Shown here piece after piece: positions 39,712 through 48,555 of a stretch of DNA of 64,000 bases. Below the pieces are notes generated by a model that saw only the letters and a program-made list of their open reading frames with translations, was not told the DNA's origin and made no database searches. Position 1 is the first letter of the stretch; every line of letters begins with the position of its first letter. The DNA comes from Parendozoicomonas callyspongiae. GTDB taxonomy: Bacteria; Pseudomonadota; Gammaproteobacteria; Pseudomonadales; Endozoicomonadaceae. Made by a program: the position numbers and the translations under genes. The stretch is taken from the NCBI RefSeq assembly GCF_023502345.1, contig NZ_JAMFLX010000001.1, forward strand, positions 273,728-337,727, in the 5' to 3' direction.

Positions 39712-41689
39712 ATCATTTCAGACAGAAGAAGAGGGGAAAAAGTGGTCGCCGGTATGGCTGATGCCAATCATAGCCTTGATGATTGCAGCCTGGCTGGGCT
39801 GGAAAGCCTGGGAAGAGCGGGGGATCACAATCAAGGTCGTCTTTATTGATGGCAATGGTATTGAGGCTGGGCGAACTCCTGTCAGATTTAATGGCCTGCA
39901 GGTAGGAAGAGTTGAGTCGGTAAAGCTGAAACCTGACCTAAAAGGGATCACTGCAAGAATACAGATGCAGAAGGAAATGGAGCCATGGCTGACAAAAAAG
40001 ACCCGGTTCTGGCTGGTGCATCCGGAAATATCCATGGCTGGAATAACCGGATTGGATACGTTGCTTTCCGGTAACTACATCACTCTTAAGCCTGGGGCGG
40101 GGCAGTTAACCCGGGAGTTTCAGGCGCTGGAAGATGCTCCTCCCCTGGCAGAAGGAAAGGAGGGACTGCATATCAGGCTGCTAGCGGATGATGCCAGCTC
40201 TCTGATACCGGGAAGTCCAGTTTACTACCGGCGAATTGCCGTTGGTGAGGTTGAAGAAGTAGCTCTGGCCAGCAAAGGGCATATGGTTCGTATTGATGTC
40301 TACATTAAGCCTGAGTACGCAAACCTTGTTCGCAAAAACAGCCGGTTCTGGAACATCAGTGGCGTTCATATCAGTGGTGCCATATCTCGCCTGCAGATCC
40401 AGACAGACTCTCTACTTTCAATTCTGAAAGGAGGCATCGCTTTTTCAACGCCAGGGTGGGAGCCGGAGTATGAGCCTGCTCCCCAGGGTGAAAAATTTCA
40501 TCTCTACTCCGACTATGACTCGGCAAAAAGCGGTATTCCCATCCAGATAGAGTTTCCCCTTGGCTCGGATATTGTGCAGGAAGGTGCGCGCATAATGTTT
40601 CATGGCGTTGAGGCTGGGATGGTAAAAAGCTATTCGATCAAGAACGACCTGTCTGGTTTTATTGTTGATGCATCCATGAATCCTCAGGCTCATCCGGCAC
40701 TGGTGAAAGGAACATCATTCTGGATTGTTGAACCAAGAATAACTCCCAGGGGCGTTGAGGGAATGGATGCACTTCTGTCAGGTCGTTATGTCGCAATGGA
40801 TGTGACGATTGAAGCTATTAGAAAAGGAGAGCAACTACGGACGTTTGCCGGTTCAATGTCTCGGCCTGCGATTGGGATAGATACACCGGGCCTGCACCTG
40901 AAGTTGTTTTCAGATGCGCTGGAGGGAATTTCTGAAGGGAGTGAAGTCTGGTTGAGAGGGATCACTATTGGCAGTGTCAGTAGAGTCAAGCTTCACCCTG
41001 ATAAAACAAAAATGCAGGTAGAAGTCTCTGTCCATATAGAGCCTGAGTATCAGTCATATATTCGGGAAGGTATTCGGTTCTGGAAAATAGCAGGGTTTAG
41101 TTTTTCTGGAGGTTTGTCAGGCTTTGAATTTACCAGCCGCCCTCTGGACTCAATGATATCGGGTGGGATCAGCTGCGATATCCCCAACCTGAATGCCGGG
41201 CCTATTAACCACGAAACCAGTTTCACTCTTTATCCAAGCAAATCAGAAGCATTTAACAAAGGCAGAAAAATTATCCTCTACAGTGGTGATTTGGGTTCTA
41301 TTCAGACTGGAAACCCGGTTCTGTATCGGGGTGTACAGGTTGGGGAAGTGGCAGGAACCCGGCTGGCCAACCCTGCAGACCGTGTTGAGATAGAGCTGAA
41401 TATTGAAGACGATTTTGTTCCCCTGGTCACAAAGTGCAGTCGTTTCTGGAATGTCAGCGGAATTGATATTGATATCGGTCTTTTCCGGGGAATACAGGTT
41501 CAGACTACTTCCATTCTGTCCCTATTACGTGGAGGAATAGCGTTTGCTACCCCTCATTGTGATAGTCCTGCCCCCCAGGGAGCCACATTTGTTCTTCATG
41601 ACAAACCCAAAGGAGAGTGGTCAAACTGGAATCCTCCGATTGAGTTGAAAAAAGATGCTCAGCTCTCCAGTCTGTCTGCCGATAAGTAA
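39704..41689 (+). CDS. Five-domain MCE protein, PqiB/LetB (YebT) family
   Basis: 661 residues. One N-terminal membrane helix (WLMPIIALMIAAWLGWKAW) anchors a periplasmic chain of five MCE domains, recognisable by repeated openings such as GIEAGRTPVRFNGLQVGRV, LIPGSPVYYRRIAVGEV, IVQEGARIMFHGVEAGMV, ISEGSEVWLRGITIGSV and IQTGNPVLYRGVQVGEV. E. coli PqiB has three and LetB seven, so this is an intermediate length. These proteins stack into tunnels for lipid transport across the periplasm. No PqiC lipoprotein gene follows. Confidence 0.9.
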   Translation: MSESFQTEEEGKKWSPVWLMPIIALMIAAWLGWKAWEERGITIKVVFIDGNGIEAGRTPVRFNGLQVGRVESVKLKPDLKGITARIQMQKEMEPWLTKKTRFWLVHPEISMAGITGLDTLLSGNYITLKPGAGQLTREFQALEDAPPLAEGKEGLHIRLLADDASSLIPGSPVYYRRIAVGEVEEVALASKGHMVRIDVYIKPEYANLVRKNSRFWNISGVHISGAISRLQIQTDSLLSILKGGIAFSTPGWEPEYEPAPQGEKFHLYSDYDSAKSGIPIQIEFPLGSDIVQEGARIMFHGVEAGMVKSYSIKNDLSGFIVDASMNPQAHPALVKGTSFWIVEPRITPRGVEGMDALLSGRYVAMDVTIEAIRKGEQLRTFAGSMSRPAIGIDTPGLHLKLFSDALEGISEGSEVWLRGITIGSVSRVKLHPDKTKMQVEVSVHIEPEYQSYIREGIRFWKIAGFSFSGGLSGFEFTSRPLDSMISGGISCDIPNLNAGPINHETSFTLYPSKSEAFNKGRKIILYSGDLGSIQTGNPVLYRGVQVGEVAGTRLANPADRVEIELNIEDDFVPLVTKCSRFWNVSGIDIDIGLFRGIQVQTTSILSLLRGGIAFATPHCDSPAPQGATFVLHDKPKGEWSNWNPPIELKKDAQLSSLSADK

Positions 41690-41792
41690 CCCTCCTGTTT
41701 ATGATTTCAGGAACTTTAAGGGAGAGATAACGGTCAAATATCGTCTCCCGAAAAAACTTTCATAAAAACATCAAGATACGGAGTCACCTTTT

Positions 41793-41909
41793 ATGTTGAC
41801 CAAGCTAGAAGAAAAGAAAAGCAAGCAAGGCAACCGTTCCTCGTCCCTGTTCAAGTTTGGGACACTACGAAGAAAAGTTGCTGAGCAAAAGAAAGGAGGC
41901 CAGCAGTAG
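41793..41909 (+). CDS. Possible 38-residue basic peptide
   Basis: ATG 41793 to TAG 41909, Lys/Arg/Gln-rich (MLTKLEEKKSKQ at the start, KVAEQKKGGQQ at the end), with CGGAG about ten bases upstream. Its stop lies in a terminator hairpin. It could be real or a chance frame in the pqi leaderless tail; nothing identifies it. Confidence 0.3.
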   Translation: MLTKLEEKKSKQGNRSSSLFKFGTLRRKVAEQKKGGQQ

Positions 41910-41917
41910 CTGGCCTC
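41896..41917 (-). terminator. Terminator of the GDSL-like gene
   Basis: Perfect 9-bp stem (41896-41904 with 41909-41917) around AGTA. On the minus strand it is followed by the T-rich CTTTCTTTT, fitting the end of the gene starting at 43484; it also lies behind the pqi operon. Confidence 0.65.
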
Positions 41918-41930
41918 ACTGTTTTCAGCT

Positions 41931-43484
41931 TCAGAAAAAAGCTTTCCTGCACGAAATTTTATAACCTTGTTCTTCCAGTCTTCTGCAAACAGCACCGGCA
42001 ATCAGACTGTGTGCTTTGTCTGTCAGATTAAAGCCGTCGTAAAAGTAGTACTGGTTGGGTTTGTTGCAACGGGCAACAGTTCTACCAATAAAACGGCTGG
42101 CAGCACTGAGTGAAGAACCATCCTGGACAATGGTATCTGTCAGCTGTGTTTTCTTGCTCATAGATGGAATCTTTAAAACGGTATGTGTTGGTGAACTTCT
42201 TTCTTTGTGCTCGGCCAGCCTCAGGCAGGGTTCACTTGACAGGTTGTTTTTTCTGATAAGTTCTGAGTGGTTGGCTTTGTCTGAAATAAGCGTGATAGCA
42301 ACACTTGGAAAGGTGTCCATTAAGCGTCCGATCATATCTTCGAGCAGGTCGTTATGGCGGTTGACCTTTTCCTGAATATCCTGCTTTCGGCTATCCAGAA
42401 AGTTTCGGGTAGAAGGGAACTGCAGAGGATCCTGCAATTCGGTAATCAAAAAGTGTTGGGCATTATCCCGGGCTATTAGTTTTTCTATTCCATCCCTGAG
42501 GCTATCAATAACATCCTGGGGATCAGCCTCATCAATAACGTAGTCATCAGCGCCGTAGCTGATCACATAGAGTGTTGATTCTGGTTCCCTAACATCCGCG
42601 TATTCACTGCGGTCGCCATAATCTTCGACCATAAACTCAAAGCTGGGAGGAATACCGTCTTTAAGAAGGTTTTTAAAACGTGACTGTCCTTCCGGAGTCA
42701 TGTTGTCTGCAACCTGCCCCCAGAAACCTTCACGCTCAGATGAAGAGGCTCCCTTTTTAAAGAGGGTTGAAGCGATGGTCATTCCCATATCAATGTTTGC
42801 CAGCAGGGCGCTGAATGAAATCATGTCATCTTCAGAAAGGCGCTGGCGGACATGGCTTCCGGCATAAGCCATGCAGACAAAGTCACTCTGTTTATCCGGA
42901 TCAAGCCCAAGCTGCTTTGCCAGAACTTCTGCCCAGACCCTTGAGCCATTAGTGAAACGGCCTGACTTGTCGTAAAGCTTTCCTGGAGGAAGTACCGGTA
43001 AACCTATTGATGGGTAAAGCCAGAGAATAGCGTTCAGAAGGATCTGCGAGCGATCAATAAATAGATCAAGGGGACGGGAGAGGATGTGACCTAGCCCCGT
43101 CTGGTTTAATAACAATGATGCCCCGGTAATCGCCATAAGACGTTTGGAAACGGTGTAGTCAGCAAGAACAGGAATACTGTCGAGCCAGAAGTCCCAGCCG
43201 TAATACCAGATGGGAACCCAGGCGATGGAAGTCATGGCAAGGGACGATGCAGCATCAATAACATCCGGACCATGATAACGGATGTCCTGCCTCAGGCGGG
43301 ATGGTTTCTTTCTTCCGGCAAGTTCATCAAACAACTCCCGCGTATTTCCGGTGTCACTGTGTGCATTTCCAAAGACAACCATATGTTTGATGGTGACAGG
43401 AGAAAACGGCTGATCATCTGACCATGCAGGTACCAGGAACCAGAGGGTGAACAATGTCACTAATACAGAGCGTACAGTTGTCAT
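41931..43484 (-). CDS. GDSL/SGNH-fold exported protein lacking its catalytic residues
   Basis: 517 residues from ATG 43484 (GAAGG upstream), with a signal peptide (VLVTLFTLWFLVPAWS). The layout follows secreted GDSL lipases such as PlaA or thermolabile haemolysin. Block I reads FGNAHSDTGN (38-47), with Asn40 and Ala41 in place of the Asp-Ser of GDS. The GRFTNG block is at 175-180. Block III reads YGADDY (310-315), where GxND has become GxDD. Block V reads YDGFNLTDKAH (482-492), with Asn486 instead of the catalytic His. About 125 residues separate block I from GRFTNG, a large insertion. Ser, Asn and His are all replaced, so it is probably a pseudoenzyme with a binding role. A longer frame to 43712 is unlikely. 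Confidence 0.75.
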   Translation of the reverse strand: MTTVRSVLVTLFTLWFLVPAWSDDQPFSPVTIKHMVVFGNAHSDTGNTRELFDELAGRKKPSRLRQDIRYHGPDVIDAASSLAMTSIAWVPIWYYGWDFWLDSIPVLADYTVSKRLMAITGASLLLNQTGLGHILSRPLDLFIDRSQILLNAILWLYPSIGLPVLPPGKLYDKSGRFTNGSRVWAEVLAKQLGLDPDKQSDFVCMAYAGSHVRQRLSEDDMISFSALLANIDMGMTIASTLFKKGASSSEREGFWGQVADNMTPEGQSRFKNLLKDGIPPSFEFMVEDYGDRSEYADVREPESTLYVISYGADDYVIDEADPQDVIDSLRDGIEKLIARDNAQHFLITELQDPLQFPSTRNFLDSRKQDIQEKVNRHNDLLEDMIGRLMDTFPSVAITLISDKANHSELIRKNNLSSEPCLRLAEHKERSSPTHTVLKIPSMSKKTQLTDTIVQDGSSLSAASRFIGRTVARCNKPNQYYFYDGFNLTDKAHSLIAGAVCRRLEEQGYKISCRKAFF

Positions 43485-43588
43485 GGCAGCCTTCACCTGA
43501 AAAACGCAGGACAGTGTAGATAGGGTGCGCACGCTGTCTCGTTGAATCGCTATGCTGGTTAGATAAAGACTAAATAACGGAACGACTC

Positions 43589-43879
43589 GTGAGAGCATTC
43601 GTGAGAGCACTGCAGGAGTGCCCCTCCTGCGGAGGGCGAGCGGAAATTCTCGACTTTGACGTGTCAGGCGACAAGCTCTGGCAGGTTTCCTGCGGGAAGT
43701 GTGGTTTGGCAACTGAAATGGACGATGAACGCGCTATCTGCATTCAGCATTGGAACAGGCGTGATGGTGAGGAAAAACTGCGTACCAAAGTCACAATTCT
43801 GGGTGTGCTTGTTCCTTTGGGAATGGCGATGTCTTTTCTGGTGGGATTATTGTTTGGCTTACTGGGAGGGGGGCTTTAA
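43589..43879 (+). CDS. Lar-like zinc-ribbon protein with a C-terminal membrane segment
   Basis: 96 residues. Two CxxC pairs (Cys11/Cys14 and Cys35/Cys38) with the pattern CPSCGG, WQVSCGKCG and HWNRR, as in Lar-type restriction alleviation proteins. Residues about 68-94 form a Gly-rich membrane helix not typical of Lar. GTG starts at 43589 or 43601. Function uncertain. Confidence 0.65.
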   Translation: MRAFVRALQECPSCGGRAEILDFDVSGDKLWQVSCGKCGLATEMDDERAICIQHWNRRDGEEKLRTKVTILGVLVPLGMAMSFLVGLLFGLLGGGL

Positions 43880-43908
43880 CAATGCCGCAAGCTTGCAGCA
43901 TTGTTAAA
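43875..43908. terminator. Hairpin between the Lar-like gene and hisC
   Basis: Perfect 11-bp stem (43875-43885 with 43898-43908) with a 12-base loop, covering the stop codon of the Lar-like gene, between convergent genes. No T run on the exit side in either direction. Confidence 0.45.
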
Positions 43909-43931
43909 AAAAGAACCCGATCAGAACAGGC

Positions 43932-44984
43932 TTATGCAAACTTGTTCAGGCAACTGATCAGCTTTTCGGTTTGCGCAAGGGTTCCAATCGTTATTCTCAA
44001 ACCAGGATTTCCATCCCTGTCAGCTTTTGGCCTGACAAGAATATTTTCCTTAATCAGTTCTTTATTTATATCTTCCGGGTTTTTAAAGAAGATCCATAGA
44101 TAGTTGGCAGAACTGGGCCAGAAAGTAATGTTTCTTTCCTTAAGCCAGCCTTCCAGCATCGGCTTTGATTTGTTCATGACTTCGCTGACATAGCTGTGCG
44201 TGTATTCAGGGTGATCAAGCGCCGCCCGGGCAGCAACAAGTGCTAACTGGTTTACGTCATAGGGGCCTCGGATATTCAGCAGCGCAGAAATATTTTCTGC
44301 GGCAGAAAGAACGTAACCAAAACGAATAGAGGGCAATCCCCATGTTTTGGAAAAGGTTCTGGTAACCAGAATATTTCTGTGCTGCTCCAGAGCGTCACTG
44401 ACGGTTGCGCGGGTGTACTCGAAGTAGCATTCATCTACCAGAACCGTGCAACCTGGAGCAGCAGAAGCAATTTTCAGAATATCTTCCCGGCTGACTTCAG
44501 TACCGCTAGGGTTGTTTGGATTGGAAATAACAATCACTCGGGTTTTGTCAGTAATAGCTGCCAGAACTTCCTGGGTGGGAAAACCATTTTCTCTGGAATA
44601 CTGGGGTTCAATAATGTGCAGGTTTTCTACTTTTGCGCATTGGGTGTACATGGCAAAAGAAGGCCCTGGAATAATTGCTTCATCCCCTGCAGAGCATGAG
44701 GCACGAATAATCAGATCAATACCCTGGTCTGAGCCGTTGGTGATCATGACCTGTTCCGGATTGACACCACAGTAATTTGCGAGCTGTTCTGTGATATCGC
44801 CATAATGGGGGTAGGTCTGCAGTGAGCCACTATGAATATAATCAGTCAGTGCCTGTACTACATGTTCGCTGACAGGAATGGTTCTTTCATTAAAATCAAG
44901 CAGGGTGTGACGCTGTGGACTGCGTCCTTCCAGGGGCGGCCTATATGCACCCATCTGACTTAAGTGTGCCTTGAAAATACTCAT
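43932..44984 (-). CDS. hisC: Histidinol-phosphate aminotransferase-like protein HisC
   Basis: 350 residues, fold type I PLP aminotransferase. The PLP lysine is Lys213 in TRTFSKTWGLPSIRFGY, with SNPNNPSGTEV near 154-164 and the C-terminal arginine in GLRITIGT. Length and motifs fit HisC, which converts imidazole-acetol phosphate and glutamate to histidinol phosphate. It stands alone rather than in a his operon, so a role in other aromatic or amino-phosphonate transamination is possible. Confidence 0.85.
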   Translation of the reverse strand: MSIFKAHLSQMGAYRPPLEGRSPQRHTLLDFNERTIPVSEHVVQALTDYIHSGSLQTYPHYGDITEQLANYCGVNPEQVMITNGSDQGIDLIIRASCSAGDEAIIPGPSFAMYTQCAKVENLHIIEPQYSRENGFPTQEVLAAITDKTRVIVISNPNNPSGTEVSREDILKIASAAPGCTVLVDECYFEYTRATVSDALEQHRNILVTRTFSKTWGLPSIRFGYVLSAAENISALLNIRGPYDVNQLALVAARAALDHPEYTHSYVSEVMNKSKPMLEGWLKERNITFWPSSANYLWIFFKNPEDINKELIKENILVRPKADRDGNPGLRITIGTLAQTEKLISCLNKFA

Positions 44985-45046
44985 TATTGGCTCGTTGTTG
45001 TGGTTCTATCTGGACAGGCAGATTGTTGTAATGCGTGAGGCCAGTA

Positions 45047-45073
45047 ACTGCATCATATGCATCATGATGCAGT
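45047..45073. other. Inverted repeat between hisC and the low-complexity protein gene
   Basis: Perfect 10-bp arms (45047-45056 with 45064-45073) and a 7-base loop, downstream of the 334-residue gene and upstream of hisC. It may be a terminator without a T run or an operator of hisC. Confidence 0.4.
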
Positions 45074-45087
45074 ATTGCCAGCCTGGA

Positions 45088-46092
45088 TTAAGGTCCTTCC
45101 GCTGGGGGAACAAGAGGAGGGTTGGGGTTAGGATTATTCAATGCCTGCCTTTCAGCAGCGGTAAGGCGGGAGTTTTCAATTTCGTGACGGTTCGCATTAA
45201 TACGAAGATCAATAGCAGGCTTGTTTAGAGCGGTGCTTGGTGTTTCTTTTTTGGGTTTATTGTTTTTCTTCTTCGATTTTTTCTGCGGCATGATGTTCTG
45301 CTTGCTCTTTCCACTGTTAAGAGCCTTTCTCATATCATTCAATTGATCTGCATGCTTAGGGTCAGGCTCCTGACGCGTCAGTGAGAAGGATACGCCTCCT
45401 CCTGAAAACTCTTTGGTAATACTACCGGTTAACATGGGCTGGAAGACCTCAGCCCAGTCAAACAACTTGCCCTTGGAATGTGCCTCAGCTTTACCTAGCT
45501 CAAATACTTTGCTTCTGTGCAGCACATAAGCACTGTAAAGCTGGTGATCTGGCATATCTTTGAGTTTTTTATCCAAGGCTTTTTGAGCAGAAGCTTTCAA
45601 AGGCTCAAGGTATCTTGGAAGGTGGTGAGGGCCGATTTTTCCAGTTAACGGATATACCTGAACAGACTCTGTGGTGTTGGGAAGTTTGACTTTGATAACA
45701 CACCCAAGAGCTGCCGCGAGCTCAGGGTGATCGACAATCTTCGTGATAATCTCAAGCTGATCCCTTACCCAGAGCTCATCAATAACTGATTTGACCTGAT
45801 TCTTTGCTTCTTCAAGGGTGGTACTGTCATCTTCTGGGGGGGCTAATTTGCTTGTAAGTGGTGCTTCTCCAGGCAGGGCGGAGGGTTTTCTGTCCTTTAA
45901 ATTCTGTCGAGGAGTGGGGTTGTTGTTTGGTTGGGCTGCAGGTATTTGTTTTCGGGCTTGTTTGTGTTGCCTGATGTTTTTCCGACCTGCAGCCGTGTTT
46001 GGGTCGAAGTTGTTCTTGTCATTGTTGTTTGGAGGTGGGTTAGGAATATTTCCTGGACCTGGAGGGGTTACTCCACCGGTTGGTTGACTCAT
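45088..46092 (-). CDS. Low-complexity protein of unknown function
   Basis: 334 residues. The first 90 are Pro/Asn/Gly-rich and look disordered. Residues about 90-245 form a more ordered region (IDELWVRDQLEIITKIV and onward). The C-terminal part has a strong basic stretch (KKSKKKNNKPKKE) followed by Pro/Asn repeats. No Sec signal. Its ATG overlaps the stop of the upstream lipoprotein gene (TAATG), so the two are translationally coupled. Composition is effector-like, but no domain is recognised. Confidence 0.6.
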   Translation of the reverse strand: MSQPTGGVTPPGPGNIPNPPPNNNDKNNFDPNTAAGRKNIRQHKQARKQIPAAQPNNNPTPRQNLKDRKPSALPGEAPLTSKLAPPEDDSTTLEEAKNQVKSVIDELWVRDQLEIITKIVDHPELAAALGCVIKVKLPNTTESVQVYPLTGKIGPHHLPRYLEPLKASAQKALDKKLKDMPDHQLYSAYVLHRSKVFELGKAEAHSKGKLFDWAEVFQPMLTGSITKEFSGGGVSFSLTRQEPDPKHADQLNDMRKALNSGKSKQNIMPQKKSKKKNNKPKKETPSTALNKPAIDLRINANRHEIENSRLTAAERQALNNPNPNPPLVPPAEGP

Positions 46093-46610
46093 TATGGCTG
46101 CTCCCCATCCACAAGATCTATGACGGTAAAGTCGCTGATATCATATTTATCCACATTGGAAGAAAGCGGGACGATAAAAGCTTTTTGAGCAACCTTCCCT
46201 TTATAAATGGTTCTGAGCTTCAGAACAGGCTTTCTTCCCTTCAGGGCGATATAGCTCAGTACATACAGATCTGGATCTGGAGTAATAGAAAGTGCCGGGT
46301 CAGTCAGATACTTACCCTTGACCAGTTGAACGGCATCTCCGGCAAGGGATTCTGCAAATATTCCGTCGGAGTGATAGCTCAGGGCCACAAGAGACCGCTC
46401 GGATTTCTTCAGCTCAGGATATTCCCCCAGAATGGGCTCATCGCTGAAAACCACTTGAACACCGATAACGGCAACATAGGGTTCTCCCTGCAGGTTTTGA
46501 TAAACCAGTGTTGCCGAGAAGTTTGATCCTGGAAATTGCGGTTTATCCGGAGTGCTTTGACATCCGGTAAAAAGAAAAACCATCAGAAAAACAGGTAGTA
46601 AGCGGTGCAT
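46092..46610 (-). CDS. Lipoprotein of unknown function
   Basis: 172 residues from ATG 46610 with a clear lipobox (VFLMVFLFTGC, Cys17). The mature part is beta-rich (SATLVYQNLQGEPYVAVIGV) with no recognised family. The frame continues to 46730, but the lipoprotein signal and AGGA site fix the start. Coupled to the following low-complexity gene. Confidence 0.7.
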   Translation of the reverse strand: MHRLLPVFLMVFLFTGCQSTPDKPQFPGSNFSATLVYQNLQGEPYVAVIGVQVVFSDEPILGEYPELKKSERSLVALSYHSDGIFAESLAGDAVQLVKGKYLTDPALSITPDPDLYVLSYIALKGRKPVLKLRTIYKGKVAQKAFIVPLSSNVDKYDISDFTVIDLVDGEQP

Positions 46611-46736
46611 TGAGGTAGTCCTGTCAGTATGACCCTGGTCAGCCTGAGGCTGGCTTTCCAAGATCATCGGCAGGGAGTGGGTGAAGTAGAGGGAAATTGA
46701 TGCAGGTATAGCAAATAGCCATACCTGCAAATGGAA

Positions 46737-47678
46737 TTATTGAGCTGGGGTTGTCAGACAGGCGCTGATTTTGAGGGCAATAGCTTCCAGGAACCGCGGG
46801 TAAGACATCGGATCTGAAGGCAGATATGTAGCGAGAGGATCAAGCTCAGCAACCCTGACATTCAGGCCGTTGATAACGTTGTCCAGATAAGCCGGTTTGA
46901 ACTGAGGCTCCCTGAAAATACAGGTGTTTCCTTCGGTCTTAATTTTTTGGCGAATCTCGGCAATATGGCGGGCACCAGGCTGAATCTCCGGGCTTATGGT
47001 AAAGACACCAGCCACTTTCAGGTTGTAATGGTTGGTGAAATAACCCCAGGCATCATGAAAGGTAAAGAATCCCCTGTCTGAAATGGGTTTGAGAATCTGC
47101 TGGTTCTTCAGATTTACGGCTTTTAGCTGCTCTTCGAACTGATATAGGTTGAGCTGATAGATATCAGCATGCTCTTTATCCCCGGCCTGAAGGGATCTGG
47201 TTATGGTCTTTGCAATGGCCAGGGCATTGTCCGGTTCCAGCCAGATATGAGGGTCATGATTGCCGTGGTCGTGGCCTTCGTGAGCATTATGGCCGGCGTG
47301 TTCATCACCATGCTTATCCTCTTTTTCTGAGAGTTTCCTGACTTTGACCCCGGGAGCATCCATTACGGCCAGAACGGAGGATGCACTGGAAAAGCGATTA
47401 AGTGGCTTTTCCAGAAAACGTTCCAAGTCTTCACCAATCCAGAAGACAAAATCAGCATTAGCGATTTTGCGAACATCTGATGGCTTCATGCTGTAATCGT
47501 GAGGAGATGTTCCCGGCTGCAAAAGCAGCTCTGGCTCTGTTACACCGGAGGTTATCGCTGCAGTAATCATCTGCAGGGGTTTTATGCTTACCAGTACTTT
47601 GGGAGGAGCGCTGAAACCTGGCAAAGAAAGGGCCAGAGTGGCTGTAAACAGGATGGTTTTCTGGAAGATATACCGCAT
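46737..47678 (-). CDS. znuA: Zinc ABC transporter substrate-binding protein ZnuA
   Basis: 313 residues with a signal peptide (FTATLALSLPGFSA). Zinc-ligand regions include SPHDY (His60) and FFTFHDAWGYF, and a His/Asp-rich loop spans about 123-144, typical of ZnuA. It delivers periplasmic zinc to ZnuBC, but no znuB or znuC gene is adjacent. A Zur box lies 25 bases upstream of the start. Confidence 0.92.
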   Translation of the reverse strand: MRYIFQKTILFTATLALSLPGFSAPPKVLVSIKPLQMITAAITSGVTEPELLLQPGTSPHDYSMKPSDVRKIANADFVFWIGEDLERFLEKPLNRFSSASSVLAVMDAPGVKVRKLSEKEDKHGDEHAGHNAHEGHDHGNHDPHIWLEPDNALAIAKTITRSLQAGDKEHADIYQLNLYQFEEQLKAVNLKNQQILKPISDRGFFTFHDAWGYFTNHYNLKVAGVFTISPEIQPGARHIAEIRQKIKTEGNTCIFREPQFKPAYLDNVINGLNVRVAELDPLATYLPSDPMSYPRFLEAIALKISACLTTPAQ

Positions 47679-47702
47679 ATCCGACTGCTGATTAATGTTT
47701 TT

Positions 47703-47725
47703 GAATTGTTATGTTATTACACTTC
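47703..47725. promoter_or_regulatory. Zur box between znuA and the methyltransferase gene
   Basis: A 23-base element beginning GAATTGTTATG and ending TTATTACACTTC closely follows the gammaproteobacterial Zur consensus (GAAATGTTATANTATAACATTTC, recalled from memory). It lies between the divergent starts, so it should repress znuA when zinc is plentiful and could also affect the methyltransferase. Confidence 0.75.
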
Positions 47726-47759
47726 CTTTGAATGGCAAGAATTGGTTTCTACGTCTTAT

Positions 47760-48290
47760 ATGGTTTCTATGGAGATCATTATTATCATGGCCTTTCTGAT
47801 GGCTTCAGCCATCGTTGCATACACCATTATCAATGGAATAGGGCCAACCCCAACTAATGGGCGAGTTATTCGGCAGCTGGATAAAATACTCCCCGAAAAG
47901 GCTGACGGGGACGTTATGGATCTGGGGGCAGGCTGGGGCAGGGTTGCAATCTACCTTGCGCGAAGGTATCTCGATAACCGGGTACTGGCCATAGAGAACT
48001 GTCCTCCGGTCTGGCTTGTCTGTTGGATAAGGGCAAAATTATCGGGTAACACCAACCTGACAGTGAAGCTGGGAAATATTTATAAGGAAAGTTTGGAAGA
48101 TGCCGGGCTGGTGTACTGCTATCTCTATCCTGGCGCGATGAAGAAATTAGCTCCCCAGCTACGATTCATGCCGCCAAGGAGCGTAATTATCAGCAATACA
48201 TTTTCACTGCCTGACTATGAAGTCGATAAGACCTGTCAGGCAAAAGATGTGTGGAAAAGTCCTCTCTATCGCTACAGGTTGTCCCAGTAG
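47760..48290 (+). CDS. Membrane-anchored class I SAM methyltransferase-like protein
   Basis: 176 residues. An N-terminal hydrophobic helix (IIIIMAFLMASAIVAYTII) is followed by a SAM-binding motif I, VMDLGAGWGRVAIYLAR, with the acidic residue in LAIENC. It is short for a methyltransferase and the substrate is unknown. Start at ATG 47760 or 47769; the frame is open much further upstream into znuA but this is antisense. Its last 19 bases overlap the small gene on the other strand. Confidence 0.75.
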   Translation: MVSMEIIIIMAFLMASAIVAYTIINGIGPTPTNGRVIRQLDKILPEKADGDVMDLGAGWGRVAIYLARRYLDNRVLAIENCPPVWLVCWIRAKLSGNTNLTVKLGNIYKESLEDAGLVYCYLYPGAMKKLAPQLRFMPPRSVIISNTFSLPDYEVDKTCQAKDVWKSPLYRYRLSQ

Positions 48291-48463
48291 TTGTCATCTG
48301 ACATGGCTTTCAGGCGCTTTTTTTCAGCACGATCTTCAAGTGCACGACGAATATAAAGTTGTTTCTGTGATGCTTTTTCCGGCATCTCGGTTGTCGTCTC
48401 TCCAGTGTTGAGATCGTACTGATCGTCCTGTTGTTCATTCTTCTCAGCAACGGCTGTAGCCAT
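48272..48463 (-). CDS. Small charged protein, possibly PA3496-like
   Basis: 63 residues, hydrophilic, ending in a basic/acidic helix (RRALEDRAEKKRLKAMSDDNY). The RR-x-x-E-x-x-x-E-KKRLK pattern resembles the short PA3496-type proteins of Pseudomonas, though the match is from memory and weak. GAGGGA precedes ATG 48463. Overlaps the methyltransferase 3' end. Confidence 0.55.
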   Translation of the reverse strand: MATAVAEKNEQQDDQYDLNTGETTTEMPEKASQKQLYIRRALEDRAEKKRLKAMSDDNYWDNL

Positions 48464-48555
48464 GATGATTCCCTCTCTTCATTATTGTAATTTTCAGCTC
48501 ATGGCTGTTTGAGGAAAGTATTGCCTGTCCTTCCTCGGACAACTTCAAACTACTG

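Noticed and set aside
19431..41738. Shared 14-mer GATAACGGTCAAAT near 19431 and 41725
   Set aside because: A 14-base match is expected by chance in a window of this size, and the flanks differ.
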